Part shown: positions 27,129-36,061 of the stretch, piece by piece | Layout of the letters: each line of letters begins with the position of its first letter | Numbering within the stretch: position 1 is the stretch's first letter | Assembly (NCBI GenBank): GCA_016125085.1 | Contig: WGMM01000031.1 | Location: 1 to 64,000 of the forward strand | Origin: a bacterium | GTDB taxonomy: Bacteria > Planctomycetota > Planctomycetia > Isosphaerales > Isosphaeraceae | Direction of reading: 5' to 3' | DNA length: 64,000 nt | Made by a program: the position numbers and the translations under genes | Notes under the pieces: generated by a model | What the model was told of the DNA's origin: nothing | The model's database searches: none | The model's input: only the letters and a program-made list of their open reading frames with translations

Positions 27129-27965
27129 ATGACGCATAAAGCGCCCATTCGAACTGCGATCGTCACCGGCGCCAGCGCCGGCATCGGCCGGGAACTCGTC
27201 CGCCAGCTGGCCAGTCACCCGAAAATGGCTGAAATCCAGGTGATCGCCACCGCCCGGCGGGCCGACCGGCTCGATTCGCTGGCCGCCGAGTTCCCGGCCG
27301 GCCGCGTTCTGCCCTATGTGGCCGACATCACCGACCCGGCGCAGAGACAGGCCCTGATGAGCTGGGCCCGGGAACGGTTCGAGACGCTTGACCTGATCGT
27401 CAATAACGCCGGCGCGGGAACTTACGCCGAATTCGAAAAGACTCCGGCAGAGGCCGTGCGGAACCTGATCGCCCTGGATGTCGAAGCCGTCATCGACCTC
27501 ACCGCTCGAGCGATCGATTGGATGAAACCGGCCGGACATGGCCAGATCGTCCAGGTGTCGTCGATCCTGGGCGAAGTCGGCCTGCCCTATTCGGCCGTCT
27601 ATGTGGCGGCCAAGCATGCCGTCAACGGGCTCGTCAAAAGCATACGATACGAACTGGCGGGTTCGGGCGTTTCGGTCTGGGCCGCATGCCCTGCGCAGAC
27701 CGTTTCCGAATTCCGTGCGGTAGCCGGTTCAGGGCGCACCAATGACGTGGGCCGTGGGGCGGAACCGACGGAAAAAGTCGTCGCCAGCATCGTGCGGGAA
27801 ATCCTTCGTGGCGGCAGGCGGGCGCTCTATTATCCCACCTGGCAACCCTGGGCAATTTCGCATGTCGCCTGGGCTGCTCCCTGGGCGTGGGACAGGATCA
27901 TGAAACGATACCGGAAAACCGCGGCCGAGGAAGACCTGGGGATTCAGGAAACTTCGAGCCGGTAA
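27129..27965 (+). CDS. short-chain dehydrogenase/reductase (classical SDR)
   Basis: This 278-residue classical SDR has the cofactor motif TGASAGIG, NNAG, a catalytic serine in VQVSSI and YVAAK (YxxxK). It is an NAD(P)-dependent oxidoreductase; the substrate cannot be told. The C-terminus has a tryptophan-rich hydrophobic stretch (YYPTWQPWAISHVAW) that may contact the membrane, as in several lipid-related SDRs. The ATG at 27129 has AGGA 11 nt upstream; the open frame extends to 27045 but that part overlaps the tRNA promoter. Its 3' end overlaps the convergent acetyltransferase gene by 22 bp. Confidence 0.9.
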   Translation: MTHKAPIRTAIVTGASAGIGRELVRQLASHPKMAEIQVIATARRADRLDSLAAEFPAGRVLPYVADITDPAQRQALMSWARERFETLDLIVNNAGAGTYAEFEKTPAEAVRNLIALDVEAVIDLTARAIDWMKPAGHGQIVQVSSILGEVGLPYSAVYVAAKHAVNGLVKSIRYELAGSGVSVWAACPAQTVSEFRAVAGSGRTNDVGRGAEPTEKVVASIVREILRGGRRALYYPTWQPWAISHVAWAAPWAWDRIMKRYRKTAAEEDLGIQETSSR

Positions 27966-28900
27966 AGCGTTGCGGAGCCGACGCGATCGAACCCGAGCCG
28001 CTGATACATCGCATCGGCGGCCTGGTTCGCGGCGTCCGTCTGAACGCACAGGCGGCGGAAGCCGAGTTCGGCCACGCACTTGATGCATTCGGTCAGGAGG
28101 AGCCGGCCGTAACCTTTTCTGCGGTGGGATGATTCGACGAACACGTCGATCAGCCCCATGCGTGAGACACCGTCGCTGCGCCCGTAAAGCGACATCGGCC
28201 AGAGCGTGGCCGCCGCGATCGGGGCGTTGTCGCTGCGTGCGGCGATTCGGATGGAAATGGTGTGGAAGCTTTCGAGGGCGAGCGATGTCCAGGCCGGGCA
28301 GCCCGGCTCGTCTTCCAGGACGGAGAACTTCGACTCCCTGCGCAGGATCGCATTATTGACGTGTCTCGGCTCAGGCCTGGTCAGGTCGAATTCGTAAAGT
28401 ACGGATTCGGCGACTTTGCGAAATCCGCATTTCTGAACAGCCTCATGCACCTGGGGCGTTCCGGCGAGGATGCCCGAAAACTCGCTGCCGCCGTAAAGGC
28501 CCCAGTAAAAGGGGTTCAAGGGCGAACGACCACCGGCATAAATCACTTTCGCCCCGGACGATTCGAGCCAAGCCCTGCCGGCGGAGACGAGCGTGGCGGC
28601 AACGTCGGCATCGTCGCCGCAGCAGATGAGTGCCACCGTGCCGAGAGCGCGATCGAGCTTCCAGCAGTTCTTCTCGGGTTCTGCAGGGCCGAAGCCGCAG
28701 TGGACGAACCCGAGGGCGGCACCCGATTCGTCGATGGCCAGGATCAGTCCATTGGCTTCGAAGTAGGGCCGGGAAAGCACGAACTGTTCGAATTCGCTGC
28801 TGGAGAAGGGGGACGCGACGAATGGCCCCCGCATGTGCCTGTTCCACAAAGCCACGATTTCGACGACATCGGTGTTTCGAAACGGCCTCGTGCGAATCAC
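27944..28900 (-). CDS. GNAT-family N-acetyltransferase (two GNAT-like halves)
   Basis: This 318-residue protein has a C-terminal GNAT domain with the acetyl-CoA loop RRKGYGRLL and the terminal motif ANQAADAMYQRLGF. The N-terminal half (FRNTDVVEIVALWN, then ALGFVHCGFG) looks like a second, degenerate GNAT copy, an arrangement seen in several bacterial acetyltransferases. The GTG at 28900 has GGGGAA upstream. The substrate is unknown. It converges on and overlaps the SDR gene by 22 bp, so the two transcripts are antisense at their ends. Confidence 0.85.
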   Translation of the reverse strand: MIRTRPFRNTDVVEIVALWNRHMRGPFVASPFSSSEFEQFVLSRPYFEANGLILAIDESGAALGFVHCGFGPAEPEKNCWKLDRALGTVALICCGDDADVAATLVSAGRAWLESSGAKVIYAGGRSPLNPFYWGLYGGSEFSGILAGTPQVHEAVQKCGFRKVAESVLYEFDLTRPEPRHVNNAILRRESKFSVLEDEPGCPAWTSLALESFHTISIRIAARSDNAPIAAATLWPMSLYGRSDGVSRMGLIDVFVESSHRRKGYGRLLLTECIKCVAELGFRRLCVQTDAANQAADAMYQRLGFDRVGSATLYRLEVS

Positions 28901-28967
28901 TGAGCTTCCCCGGAAGTTGGGTCGAAGTGCGAACGGAGGATCATCGCCAACGGACGTCCCTGACGAT

Positions 28968-29276
28968 TCAGGGAACTTCGACGAGGACGGCGTCCCCTTC
29001 GACCTTCACGGGGAACACGTCCTGCTTCACGCGGCTGCCCAGCGGCGTCTTGCCCGAGGCGACATCGAACTGCCAGCCGTGCCAGGGGCATGTCACGCAG
29101 GTGCCGTCCAGCTCGCCTTCGGCCAGCGGGCCGCCCTGGTGCGGGCAGATTCCGTCGATCGCGTGATACGTATCGCCCACCTGAAACACGGCGATGACAC
29201 GCCCCTGATGCTCGAATTCCAGAGCCTTCTTCGGGTGGATGTCCGACACGCTCGCGACGCGAATCCATTGTGACAT
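28968..29276 (-). CDS. Rieske [2Fe-2S] ferredoxin-like protein (NirD/dioxygenase ferredoxin type)
   Basis: This small 102-residue protein has both Rieske cluster motifs, CPHQGG and CPWHGW, giving the two Cys and two His ligands. It is cytoplasmic, with no signal peptide. Such proteins pass electrons to oxygenases or serve as NirD-like subunits. No oxygenase or nitrite reductase gene is nearby, so the partner is unknown. The ATG at 29276 follows AGGGGG at an 11-nt spacing. It sits 67 bp upstream of the acetyltransferase gene on the same strand. Confidence 0.9.
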   Translation of the reverse strand: MSQWIRVASVSDIHPKKALEFEHQGRVIAVFQVGDTYHAIDGICPHQGGPLAEGELDGTCVTCPWHGWQFDVASGKTPLGSRVKQDVFPVKVEGDAVLVEVP

Positions 29277-29541
29277 GGAAGCGAATTCCCCCTGCCTTGC
29301 CTAGTCTGCAGCCATTCGGACCCACTTGCGGGCCCACTGATAAGAATTATATCGATTCATGCGGCGAATCCCAACAGAGGCAACGCATTCGAACGATCCG
29401 GAATCGTCATGATCCATCCGGTCGTCAGCCTGCTTACGGCAACCGCGAATCGTCTCGCCCGGTCGATCGATCGCGAAATTGCCGCGACCGTGGCTAGAAT
29501 GACGGTGCGAGAGACTGGATCTTCGCGAAGACCGTTGCCTG

Positions 29542-30267
29542 ATGACCGGAGTGCCCTGCCCGATGACGCCTGAACCGCTGGACGTTCTAATCGTGGCCCC
29601 CCATCCGGACGATGCCGAACTCGGCATGGCGGGCACGATGCTTTCGATGGTCCAAGAAGGCCGCAGGGTCGGCATTCTCGACCTCACTTCAGGCGAACCG
29701 ACGCCGCTCGGCTCGAAAGCCAGGCGCAAGCAGGAAACCGAAGCCGCCACACGTGAACTTGGCATCGCCTGGCGCGGCAATCTGGGGCTGCCCAACCGGA
29801 GCCTCGAAGCGACGCTCGAAAACCGCCGCGCGCTGGCCGAGCAGTTCCGTATTCTGCGTCCCAAAGTCATTTTCGCCCCTTATTGGGAAGACGCACACCC
29901 GGACCACCTGGCCGCGACCGAGATGGTCGAGGCCGCGAAGTTCTGGGCGAAACTCGGCAAGTCGGACATGGCCGGCACGCCCTTCCACCCGGCACGAATC
30001 CTTTATTACTTCAGCGTTCACTTGCGGATCGTCGAACGGCCATCGGTCGTGATCGACATATCCGGATTCGTCGACCGGAAGCGCAAATCCCTTGAGGCTT
30101 ATGCCAGCCAGCTGGTCGAAAACCAGCCGCCCGGGGAGCCCGGCGTGATCGACCGGGTGATCGAACGCAACCGTTATTGGGGCATCATGGCCGGCGTAGG
30201 CCACGCCGAACCGTTCGCCAGCCGGGAGCCGGTCGGCCTGAAGTCGCTGCGGGATTTCATTCCGTGA
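29542..30267 (+). CDS. PIG-L/LmbE-family deacetylase, BshB1-like
   Basis: This 241-residue zinc deacetylase has the metal and catalytic motif PHPDDAELG near the N-terminus and AHPDH near residue 120. It most resembles BshB1, which removes the acetyl group from GlcNAc-malate in bacillithiol synthesis. No bshA or bshC is in the window, so thiol synthesis is only an inference. The ATG at 29542 is used; the ATG at 29563 is a possible alternative. It stands alone and converges on purN. Confidence 0.85.
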   Translation: MTGVPCPMTPEPLDVLIVAPHPDDAELGMAGTMLSMVQEGRRVGILDLTSGEPTPLGSKARRKQETEAATRELGIAWRGNLGLPNRSLEATLENRRALAEQFRILRPKVIFAPYWEDAHPDHLAATEMVEAAKFWAKLGKSDMAGTPFHPARILYYFSVHLRIVERPSVVIDISGFVDRKRKSLEAYASQLVENQPPGEPGVIDRVIERNRYWGIMAGVGHAEPFASREPVGLKSLRDFIP

Positions 30268-30388
30268 TAGCCGATGGATCGTCCGGGCACCCCGCCTGAA
30301 TGCGACCGCCCGCGCGACTCTTCCCGGTCATGGGCTATTAACCGAACGCATCGCCGCTGTTCAGGAAAGCTTCTTTCCTGCGAACGGC

Positions 30389-31063
30389 TTACGAAGTTTT
30401 CGGAATCTTCGGCACGGTGCGACGGCCGCGGATGCCGATGCGGTTTTCGATCACGAGGCGGATCGCCGCTGGCAGCGCTTCGCATTCGGCGGCGAAAACC
30501 CGGGCCGCGAGGGAATCGACGGTGTCGTCGTCTTCGACCGGCACGACTTTCTGGATGATGATCGGGCCGGTGTCATAAGACCGGTCGGCGAAATGGACGG
30601 TGCAGCCGGTGACCTTGACGCCCGACTCGATCGCGGCCTGGTGCACGGCACGGCCGTAATAGCCGCGGCCGCAAAAGGCCGGAATGAGCGAAGGGTGGAT
30701 GTTCAGGACGCGGTATTCGTAATCGTCCGGCACGAACAAGAGCGACAGGAAGCCGCCGAGAACGACCAGATCGACCCTGGCCGCACGGATCGTTTCGAAG
30801 ATCGTGCGGCTCATGTGGAGATCCTTGCGTGCAACGACAAGCGTCGGAATTCCCCGCGCCTCGGCGATTTCGAGCCCCTTGATCCCGGGTCGGTCGGCGA
30901 TGACCAGCTCGATCTTGACCTTGCCCAGAGAGCCGTCGTCGATCCGTTTGAGCAGGTTCGACAGTGTCGAACCGGCCCCCGAGATGCAGACGGCCAGCCG
31001 CACGGGGCCATCCTGGATCGGAAACGGACGTGGCACGTATGTCGTCGATTCGGTGCGGGACAT
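30389..31063 (-). CDS. purN: phosphoribosylglycinamide formyltransferase (PurN-like)
   Basis: This 224-residue GAR transformylase uses 10-formyltetrahydrofolate in the third step of purine synthesis. Visible are the phosphate loop SGAGSTLSNLL, catalytic NIHPSLIPAF (Asn and His) and the Asp of DTGPIII. PurN usually has SGNGSNLQ, so the loop differs slightly. The ATG at 31063 overlaps the ileS stop by one base (TGATG), implying coupled translation; the longer open frame to 31207 lies inside ileS and is rejected. The pairing with an aminoacyl-tRNA synthetase is unusual. Convergent with the deacetylase gene. Confidence 0.92.
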   Translation of the reverse strand: MSRTESTTYVPRPFPIQDGPVRLAVCISGAGSTLSNLLKRIDDGSLGKVKIELVIADRPGIKGLEIAEARGIPTLVVARKDLHMSRTIFETIRAARVDLVVLGGFLSLLFVPDDYEYRVLNIHPSLIPAFCGRGYYGRAVHQAAIESGVKVTGCTVHFADRSYDTGPIIIQKVVPVEDDDTVDSLAARVFAAECEALPAAIRLVIENRIGIRGRRTVPKIPKTS

Positions 31064-33960
31064 CAGTTCGCAAGCCCCATGCCAGCGTGGTCGATACGGA
31101 TGACGGAAACGCAGCGGTCGCAGAGCGTCGGCAGGGCTGCGTCCGCCCCGACCGAGGCACGCAGGTTCCAGCAGCGTTCGCACTTGGAATGGCCGGAAGG
31201 TTCGCACACCAGCGAAACGCCCGGCACTTGCGTGGATTCGGTCCGGCCTTCGGGCGGCAGGCTGTCGACCCGGACGACGTCCGAGACGTTCGTGATCGTG
31301 CGCAGAAGGTTCAGGTCACGGTCGATGCGTTCGACGAGTTTGGCGTCGGTGCAGGCGATCCGCACGACGGCTTCCTGGGCGGATCCGATCTTCTTGCCGG
31401 CCCGAAGGGCTTCAAGGGCTTTGAGGATCTCTTCACGCAGGGCGAGCCGGACGCGCCAGTCTTCGATCGCTTCGGACGAGAAGTCGAAGGCGGAGTCGGG
31501 CACAGGCCAATCAGCCAGATGCACGCTCGGCACGGGCCTGAGAGCCTCGGGCAGGAATTCCCAGACTTCGTCGGCCGTGTGGGGCATCAGCGGAGCCGTC
31601 AGCCGGACCAGGACCGAATGCAGATAGGCCATGACGCGTTGGGCCGTGCGGCGCGAAGTGCCGGCCTTCGTTTCGGCGTACAGGCGGTCCTTGAGCACGT
31701 CGAGATAGAAGGCCGAGAGGTCGACCGACGCGAACTGATGCACCGCGTGGAACGCCCGATAGAATTCGAAGCGTTCGAAGGCGCTGGTGACGTCGCGGAT
31801 CAGCTGGTTCGCCCGGGAGAGGATCCAGCGGTCGATCGGCTCCAGATCCTCCGGCACGATCGTGATGTCCGCGAGGTTGCCGAACGCGGCGTAATCTTCC
31901 AGATTGCCGAGCAGGAAGCGGAACGTGTTACGGATCTTGCGATAGGCCTCAGCCGTTTCCTTGATGCCACGCTCGGACATGCGGATGTCGTTGGCGTAGT
32001 CGAGGCTGGCGACGTAGAGTCGCATGATGTCGGCCCCGTAGGTTTCCGTCAGCTTCACGGCCGAAAGCACGTTGCCGAGCGATTTGGACATTTTTCGGCC
32101 CTGATCGTCGACGATGAAGCCGTGTGTCAGGACGTTTTCGAACGGAGCGACGCCGTTGGCACCCACGGACGTCAGCAGCGACGACTGGAACCAGCCGCGG
32201 TGCTGGTCCGAGCCTTCGAGATAAAGATAGGCCGGGAACCCGAGGCGGAAGTGATCACGCAGGACGGCCCGGTGGCTGGAGCCGGACTCGAACCAGACAT
32301 CGAGAATGTCCGTGCCCTTGCGCAGGTGTTCCTTGCCGCAGCCGTTGGGGCAGCCGTCGGGAAGGTCGGGCGGAAGCAGGTCGGCGACGTCGCGGGCGTA
32401 CCAGACGTCCGTGCCATGTTCGCGGAAGAGTTCCGCAAAATGGCGGGCCGAGACAGCCGTGAGGTGCTGATGTTCGCATTGAGAGCAGGCGATCGCCGGG
32501 ATCGGCACGCCCCAGGCCCGCTGACGCGAAATGCACCAGTCGGGGCGCTGCGACACCATCGCCTCAATCCGGTTCTGGCCCCATTCGGGCCGCCACTTCA
32601 CGGCCGTGCGGATCTGGTCGAGCGCACGCTGACGCAGGCCGTCGTGATCGACCGAGATGAACCACTGAGCCGTGGCCCGGAAGATCACAGGCTTCTTCGA
32701 CCGCCAGCCGTGGGGATAGCTGTGCTTGAGCGGAACGTGTTTCACCAGGGCGTTAACGCCCTTGAGGATTTCGACGACTTTGGGATTGGCGGCGAAGACC
32801 TGCAGGCCGACGAGTTCGGCCGGGGCCTCGTCGGTGAACCGGCCGGAGGGGTCGACGGGGCTGATCACCGGCAGGCCGTGCACGAGGCCCGTCTGATAGT
32901 CCTCCGCACCATGCCCTGGGGCGGTGTGGACGAACCCCGTGCCGTCCTCGGCACTGACGTAAGCGGCATTGACGAGCGGGCTGACGCGGTCCAGAAATAC
33001 GTGGCGGTATTTGACCTCGGCGAAGCTTTTGCCGGGTGCACGGGCCAGGATTTCGAACGATGCGGCTTCGGCCAGGCCCATGACCTTTTCGACGAGCGAA
33101 GCGGCCAGGACGGTCGTGATTTCGGCATCGGAATCGGCCGGGCGGTATCGCACCAGGGCGTATTCGATATCCGGGTGGTAGGCGATCGCCACGTTGGCCG
33201 GGAGAGTCCAGGGCGTGGTCGTCCAGATCATCACGTGGCACGTGCCACCGGCGAGCTTGTCGCGAAAGACGCCGGGCAGGCCTTCGAGCACCGGAAAATT
33301 GACGTAAACCGAGGGCGAGGTGACCTCTTCGTATTCGAGTTCGGCCTCAGCAAGTGCGGTGCGGTCGTGGATATCCCAGTGGATGGGCTTGAGCTGACGG
33401 AAGACGTAGCCGCCCGCGACGAGATCCGCGAGGACATCGACGATGGCGGATTCGTAGCGAGGGTCGAGGGTCAGGTAGGGGTCGAACCAGTCGCCCATGA
33501 TGCCGAGGCGGCGGAACTGGTCGCGCTGGATGCCGACCCACTTCAGGGCTTCTTCGCGGCAGAGTGCGCGGATCTCGTTGGCCGACATGCTGGCGGCTTT
33601 CGAGCCGAGATCCTTGACGACCTTGTGTTCGATCGGCAGGCCGTGGCAGTCCCAGCCGGGCACGTAGGGGCTGTCATAGCCGGCGAGGTTGCAGTAGCGG
33701 ACGACAAAATCCTTGAGGACCTTATTGAGCAGGTGCCCCATGTGAATTTCGCCGTTGGCGTAGGGCGGGCCATCGTGAAGGACCCGCTTCGGACTACCGG
33801 CGCGGCGTTCGCGCAGCTGGCGATAAAGGCCGGCGGCGTCCCATCTGGCCTGGCGTTCGGGCTCGCGCTGCGTCAGGTTCGCTTTCATGTCGAAGCGGGT
33901 GACGGGCAGGTTCAGCGTGTCCTTGAATACGGAAGTCGGCTTCTTTTTCTCTTCGGCCAT
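31063..33960 (-). CDS. ileS: isoleucyl-tRNA synthetase
   Basis: This class I synthetase has 965 residues and charges tRNA-Ile. The HIGH-type motif appears as GEIHMGH and KMSKS as GRKMSKSLGN. The editing (CP1) domain contains TTTPWTLPANV and GTGFVHTAPGHG. A C-terminal zinc-finger pair, CERCWNLR and CDRC, marks the bacterial form with the Zn tail. The start is ATG 33960, with GAGG and a 6-nt spacer. It follows punA by 103 bp and is translationally coupled to purN. Confidence 0.97.
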   Translation of the reverse strand: MAEEKKKPTSVFKDTLNLPVTRFDMKANLTQREPERQARWDAAGLYRQLRERRAGSPKRVLHDGPPYANGEIHMGHLLNKVLKDFVVRYCNLAGYDSPYVPGWDCHGLPIEHKVVKDLGSKAASMSANEIRALCREEALKWVGIQRDQFRRLGIMGDWFDPYLTLDPRYESAIVDVLADLVAGGYVFRQLKPIHWDIHDRTALAEAELEYEEVTSPSVYVNFPVLEGLPGVFRDKLAGGTCHVMIWTTTPWTLPANVAIAYHPDIEYALVRYRPADSDAEITTVLAASLVEKVMGLAEAASFEILARAPGKSFAEVKYRHVFLDRVSPLVNAAYVSAEDGTGFVHTAPGHGAEDYQTGLVHGLPVISPVDPSGRFTDEAPAELVGLQVFAANPKVVEILKGVNALVKHVPLKHSYPHGWRSKKPVIFRATAQWFISVDHDGLRQRALDQIRTAVKWRPEWGQNRIEAMVSQRPDWCISRQRAWGVPIPAIACSQCEHQHLTAVSARHFAELFREHGTDVWYARDVADLLPPDLPDGCPNGCGKEHLRKGTDILDVWFESGSSHRAVLRDHFRLGFPAYLYLEGSDQHRGWFQSSLLTSVGANGVAPFENVLTHGFIVDDQGRKMSKSLGNVLSAVKLTETYGADIMRLYVASLDYANDIRMSERGIKETAEAYRKIRNTFRFLLGNLEDYAAFGNLADITIVPEDLEPIDRWILSRANQLIRDVTSAFERFEFYRAFHAVHQFASVDLSAFYLDVLKDRLYAETKAGTSRRTAQRVMAYLHSVLVRLTAPLMPHTADEVWEFLPEALRPVPSVHLADWPVPDSAFDFSSEAIEDWRVRLALREEILKALEALRAGKKIGSAQEAVVRIACTDAKLVERIDRDLNLLRTITNVSDVVRVDSLPPEGRTESTQVPGVSLVCEPSGHSKCERCWNLRASVGADAALPTLCDRCVSVIRIDHAGMGLAN

Positions 33961-34063
33961 CGACAACCTCGGGGGCGGAACGTGTCGGACCGCCGTACGG
34001 AATGGAGAATCGGGACGCAAACGCGCCGGGCGCTGTGGCGGAATCGGGCGCGGTTTCGGAAGA

Positions 34064-34915
34064 TCAGGGAACCAGTTGCGGCTTGAGGGCCAGGATCACG
34101 TGTTCCACGAGTTCGCTGAGCCGGGCTTCGGCGGCTTCGGCGACGGCCTTGATCTCTTCGAACGAGACAGGCGAAAGGGCGTCGGCCAGGCACATGTCGG
34201 TGATCACCGAGAACCCGAGCACCTGCATACCCTGATGGACGGCGACGAGCACCTCGGGCACGGTGGACATGCCGATGACGTCAGCCCCGATGGTCCGCAG
34301 GAAGCGATACTCGGCGCGGGTTTCGAGATTCGGGCCGATCATGGCCGAGAAGACGCCCCGGTGCAGCCGCAGGCCGAGCTTCAGGCCGATGGAAAGGGCC
34401 AGGTCCTGCAGTTCACGGGCATAGGGCTCGCTCAGGTCCGGGAAACGGGGGCCCAGGCGATCGATATTCGGTCCGATCAGCGGGTTGACGCCCATCAGGT
34501 TGATGTGGTCATCGATGATCATGATGTCGCCCTTGCGGAAGATCGGGTTGAGCCCTCCGCAGGCGTTGGAGACGAACAGGTGCGTACATCCGAGCTGCTT
34601 GAGCACACGCACCGGGAACGTGATCTGATGTGGCGTGTAGCCTTCGTAAAGATGGAACCGGCCTTCCATGGCGGCGACGGGCACGCCGGCAAGATGACCG
34701 ATCACCAGTTGCCCCTTGTGGCCGGGGGCGGTCGAAACCGGGAAACCGGGAAGATCCTGATAGGGAATCGCGGCGCCTTCGGGCTCGACGGAGATCCGCC
34801 CGGCCAGACCGCCCAGGCCCGTACCGAGCACGATTCCGATTTTGGGCTCAATGCCGCAGCGTTCGCGGATGAAGTCCGTGGCGCCCTCGATCTGTTCCCA
34901 GGAATGAGAATTCAC
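34064..34915 (-). CDS. purine nucleoside phosphorylase, trimeric type
   Basis: This 283-residue member of the PNP/MTAP family has GTGLGGL, the phosphate-binding TAPGHKG, VSNACGGLN and the signature ETRAEYRFLRTIGADVIGMSTVPE. The base-contact segment reads VITDMCLAD. In human PNP this position is Asn243 (ITN), while MTA phosphorylases have Asp, so base preference may differ from guanine/hypoxanthine. The GTG at 34915 has GGAG with a 9-nt spacer; the TTG at 34933 is less likely. It clusters with ileS and purN, so purine salvage and synthesis genes share this unit. Confidence 0.92.
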   Translation of the reverse strand: MNSHSWEQIEGATDFIRERCGIEPKIGIVLGTGLGGLAGRISVEPEGAAIPYQDLPGFPVSTAPGHKGQLVIGHLAGVPVAAMEGRFHLYEGYTPHQITFPVRVLKQLGCTHLFVSNACGGLNPIFRKGDIMIIDDHINLMGVNPLIGPNIDRLGPRFPDLSEPYARELQDLALSIGLKLGLRLHRGVFSAMIGPNLETRAEYRFLRTIGADVIGMSTVPEVLVAVHQGMQVLGFSVITDMCLADALSPVSFEEIKAVAEAAEARLSELVEHVILALKPQLVP

Positions 34916-35003
34916 GTGCAGGATCTCCCTCAAAATGGAAGCAAAGCCGTGAGAGTCGTGATCACGGCATCTCGTTGGCCCGGATGAACTTGCCCGCGAA
35001 GCG

Positions 35004-35468
35004 TCAGTCGGCCGAATCCGACTCGGGCCGGCAGGCTTCGAGACGAGATTCGAGGCGTCTTTTCTTGCAGGAACGGAAAATCGCCTGGAATCGGGGGTCG
35101 GACCGGATCGACTTGAGATCGGGGTCCTTGATCAGATGGAGGACGTCGTCGTAACCCAGGGCGATCGCCTTTTCCAGAGTTTCGAAAGCGGCGTCGGCAT
35201 CACGCAACCGGGCGTAGCTGCATGCCAGGTTGTACCAGAAGACCGACTTCTCCGGACGCAGTTGGGTCAGCTGGCGGTCGACCGGCAGCGACTTATCGTA
35301 AGCCTCTAAAATGGAATAGTTTTCGGCCAGTGCGACCAGGACTCGGACGTTCGCCGGATCGAGGCGGGCCAGCCGTTCGAAGAAGTCAATTTCGAAAGCG
35401 ATCTGTTTCGATTGCTCGGTCAATTCTTCCGCCATGGATCGCAGTGGATCGCGAAATTCGCTGCTCAT
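35004..35468 (-). CDS. small cytoplasmic TPR protein
   Basis: This 154-residue protein is helical throughout, with two or three TPR-like units (FERLARLDPANVRVLVALAE, then SVFWYNLACSYARLRDADAA) and the TPR-end motif ALGYDDVLHLIKDPDLKSIR. It has no signal peptide or membrane helix. The start is ATG 35468; an in-frame methionine 11 residues later is possible. It lies 88 bp upstream of punA on the same strand. The role is unknown. Confidence 0.85.
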   Translation of the reverse strand: MSSEFRDPLRSMAEELTEQSKQIAFEIDFFERLARLDPANVRVLVALAENYSILEAYDKSLPVDRQLTQLRPEKSVFWYNLACSYARLRDADAAFETLEKAIALGYDDVLHLIKDPDLKSIRSDPRFQAIFRSCKKRRLESRLEACRPESDSAD

Positions 35469-35595
35469 TCTCGAAAGGTTCCAGATTCCCGGTGTTGCCG
35501 ATGAAGGTTCAGTCTAATGAAACGTGATCGAAACCGCCATGACCTGGATCGAAATTGAGGCCACGCACAGGCAGTGCAATCCATCGGAGCGAACG

Positions 35596-35621
35596 AAAAT
35601 CCCCGGCCAGGCAGCCGGGGA
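35596..35621 (-). terminator. terminator downstream of the acidic-protein gene
   Basis: An 8-bp GC-rich hairpin (TCCCCGGC and GCCGGGGA, 6-nt loop) is followed on the minus strand by only TTTT. It probably ends the transcript of the aspartate-rich gene before the TPR gene. The short T-tract makes it a moderate candidate. Confidence 0.6.
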
Positions 35622-35701
35622 GTCCGATCGTTCGACGCATGGCGGCCCGATCGAGCCGCCATTCCGAAAGCTGGGGAAAGTCCCGGAAAACTCGGGCGGG
35701 A

Positions 35702-35960
35702 TCAGAGATCCTCGTCTTCTTCGTCTTCGTCGTCATCAAGGTCGTCGAGATCTTCGTCGAGATCTTCGTCGTCCATGTCGTCATCGACATCGATCGAGTC
35801 GATGTCGCCCAGATCGTCGTCGTCGAGGTCGTCTTCGTCCTCGTCGTCATCGTCGTCGTCGAAGAGGAAGTCGTCATCCTCATCGTCGTCATCGTCATCG
35901 ATGTCGTCATCGTCGTCGTCGTCGTCATCTTCGATATCGTCGTCGTCGTCCGAGTGACGC
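35702..35960 (-). repeat. imperfect GAC/GAT triplet tract
   Basis: The coding strand is a run of GAC, GAT and GAA/GAG codons (cgtcgtcatcgtcg on the plus strand). It encodes the acidic tail and is prone to slippage in multiples of three bases, so tail length may vary between strains. Confidence 0.85.
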
Positions 35961-36061
35961 ATCTCGACATCGGAGAACATGAATTCGGGCTGAAACGGAT
36001 CCGCGGGATCGAAAGGCGATTCGATGATTCGCGAGATCCATTCCTCAGTCTGAAGCGACAT
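35702..36061 (-). CDS. extremely aspartate-rich acidic protein
   Basis: This 119-residue protein starts at ATG 36061, preceded by a strong GGGGGAG with a 6-nt spacer, which rules out the longer frame to 36142. The first ~36 residues are an ordinary sequence (SLQTEEWISRIIESPFDP). The remaining ~83 residues are roughly four-fifths Asp or Glu, interrupted by short hydrophobic pairs such as FLF and by DLDDL. There is no signal peptide. Highly acidic tails can bind basic proteins or divalent cations or mimic DNA; none of these can be chosen from the sequence. It is the first gene of the strand-consistent run down to purN. Confidence 0.85.
   Translation of the reverse strand: MSLQTEEWISRIIESPFDPADPFQPEFMFSDVEMRHSDDDDDIEDDDDDDDDDIDDDDDDEDDDFLFDDDDDDEDEDDLDDDDLGDIDSIDVDDDMDDEDLDEDLDDLDDDEDEEDEDL

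Noticed and set aside
30964..34086. A 1040-codon open frame on the plus strand
   Set aside because: It is antisense to ileS, which has HIGH, KMSKS and Zn motifs. The plus frame has no domain character; long antisense frames are common in GC-rich genes.
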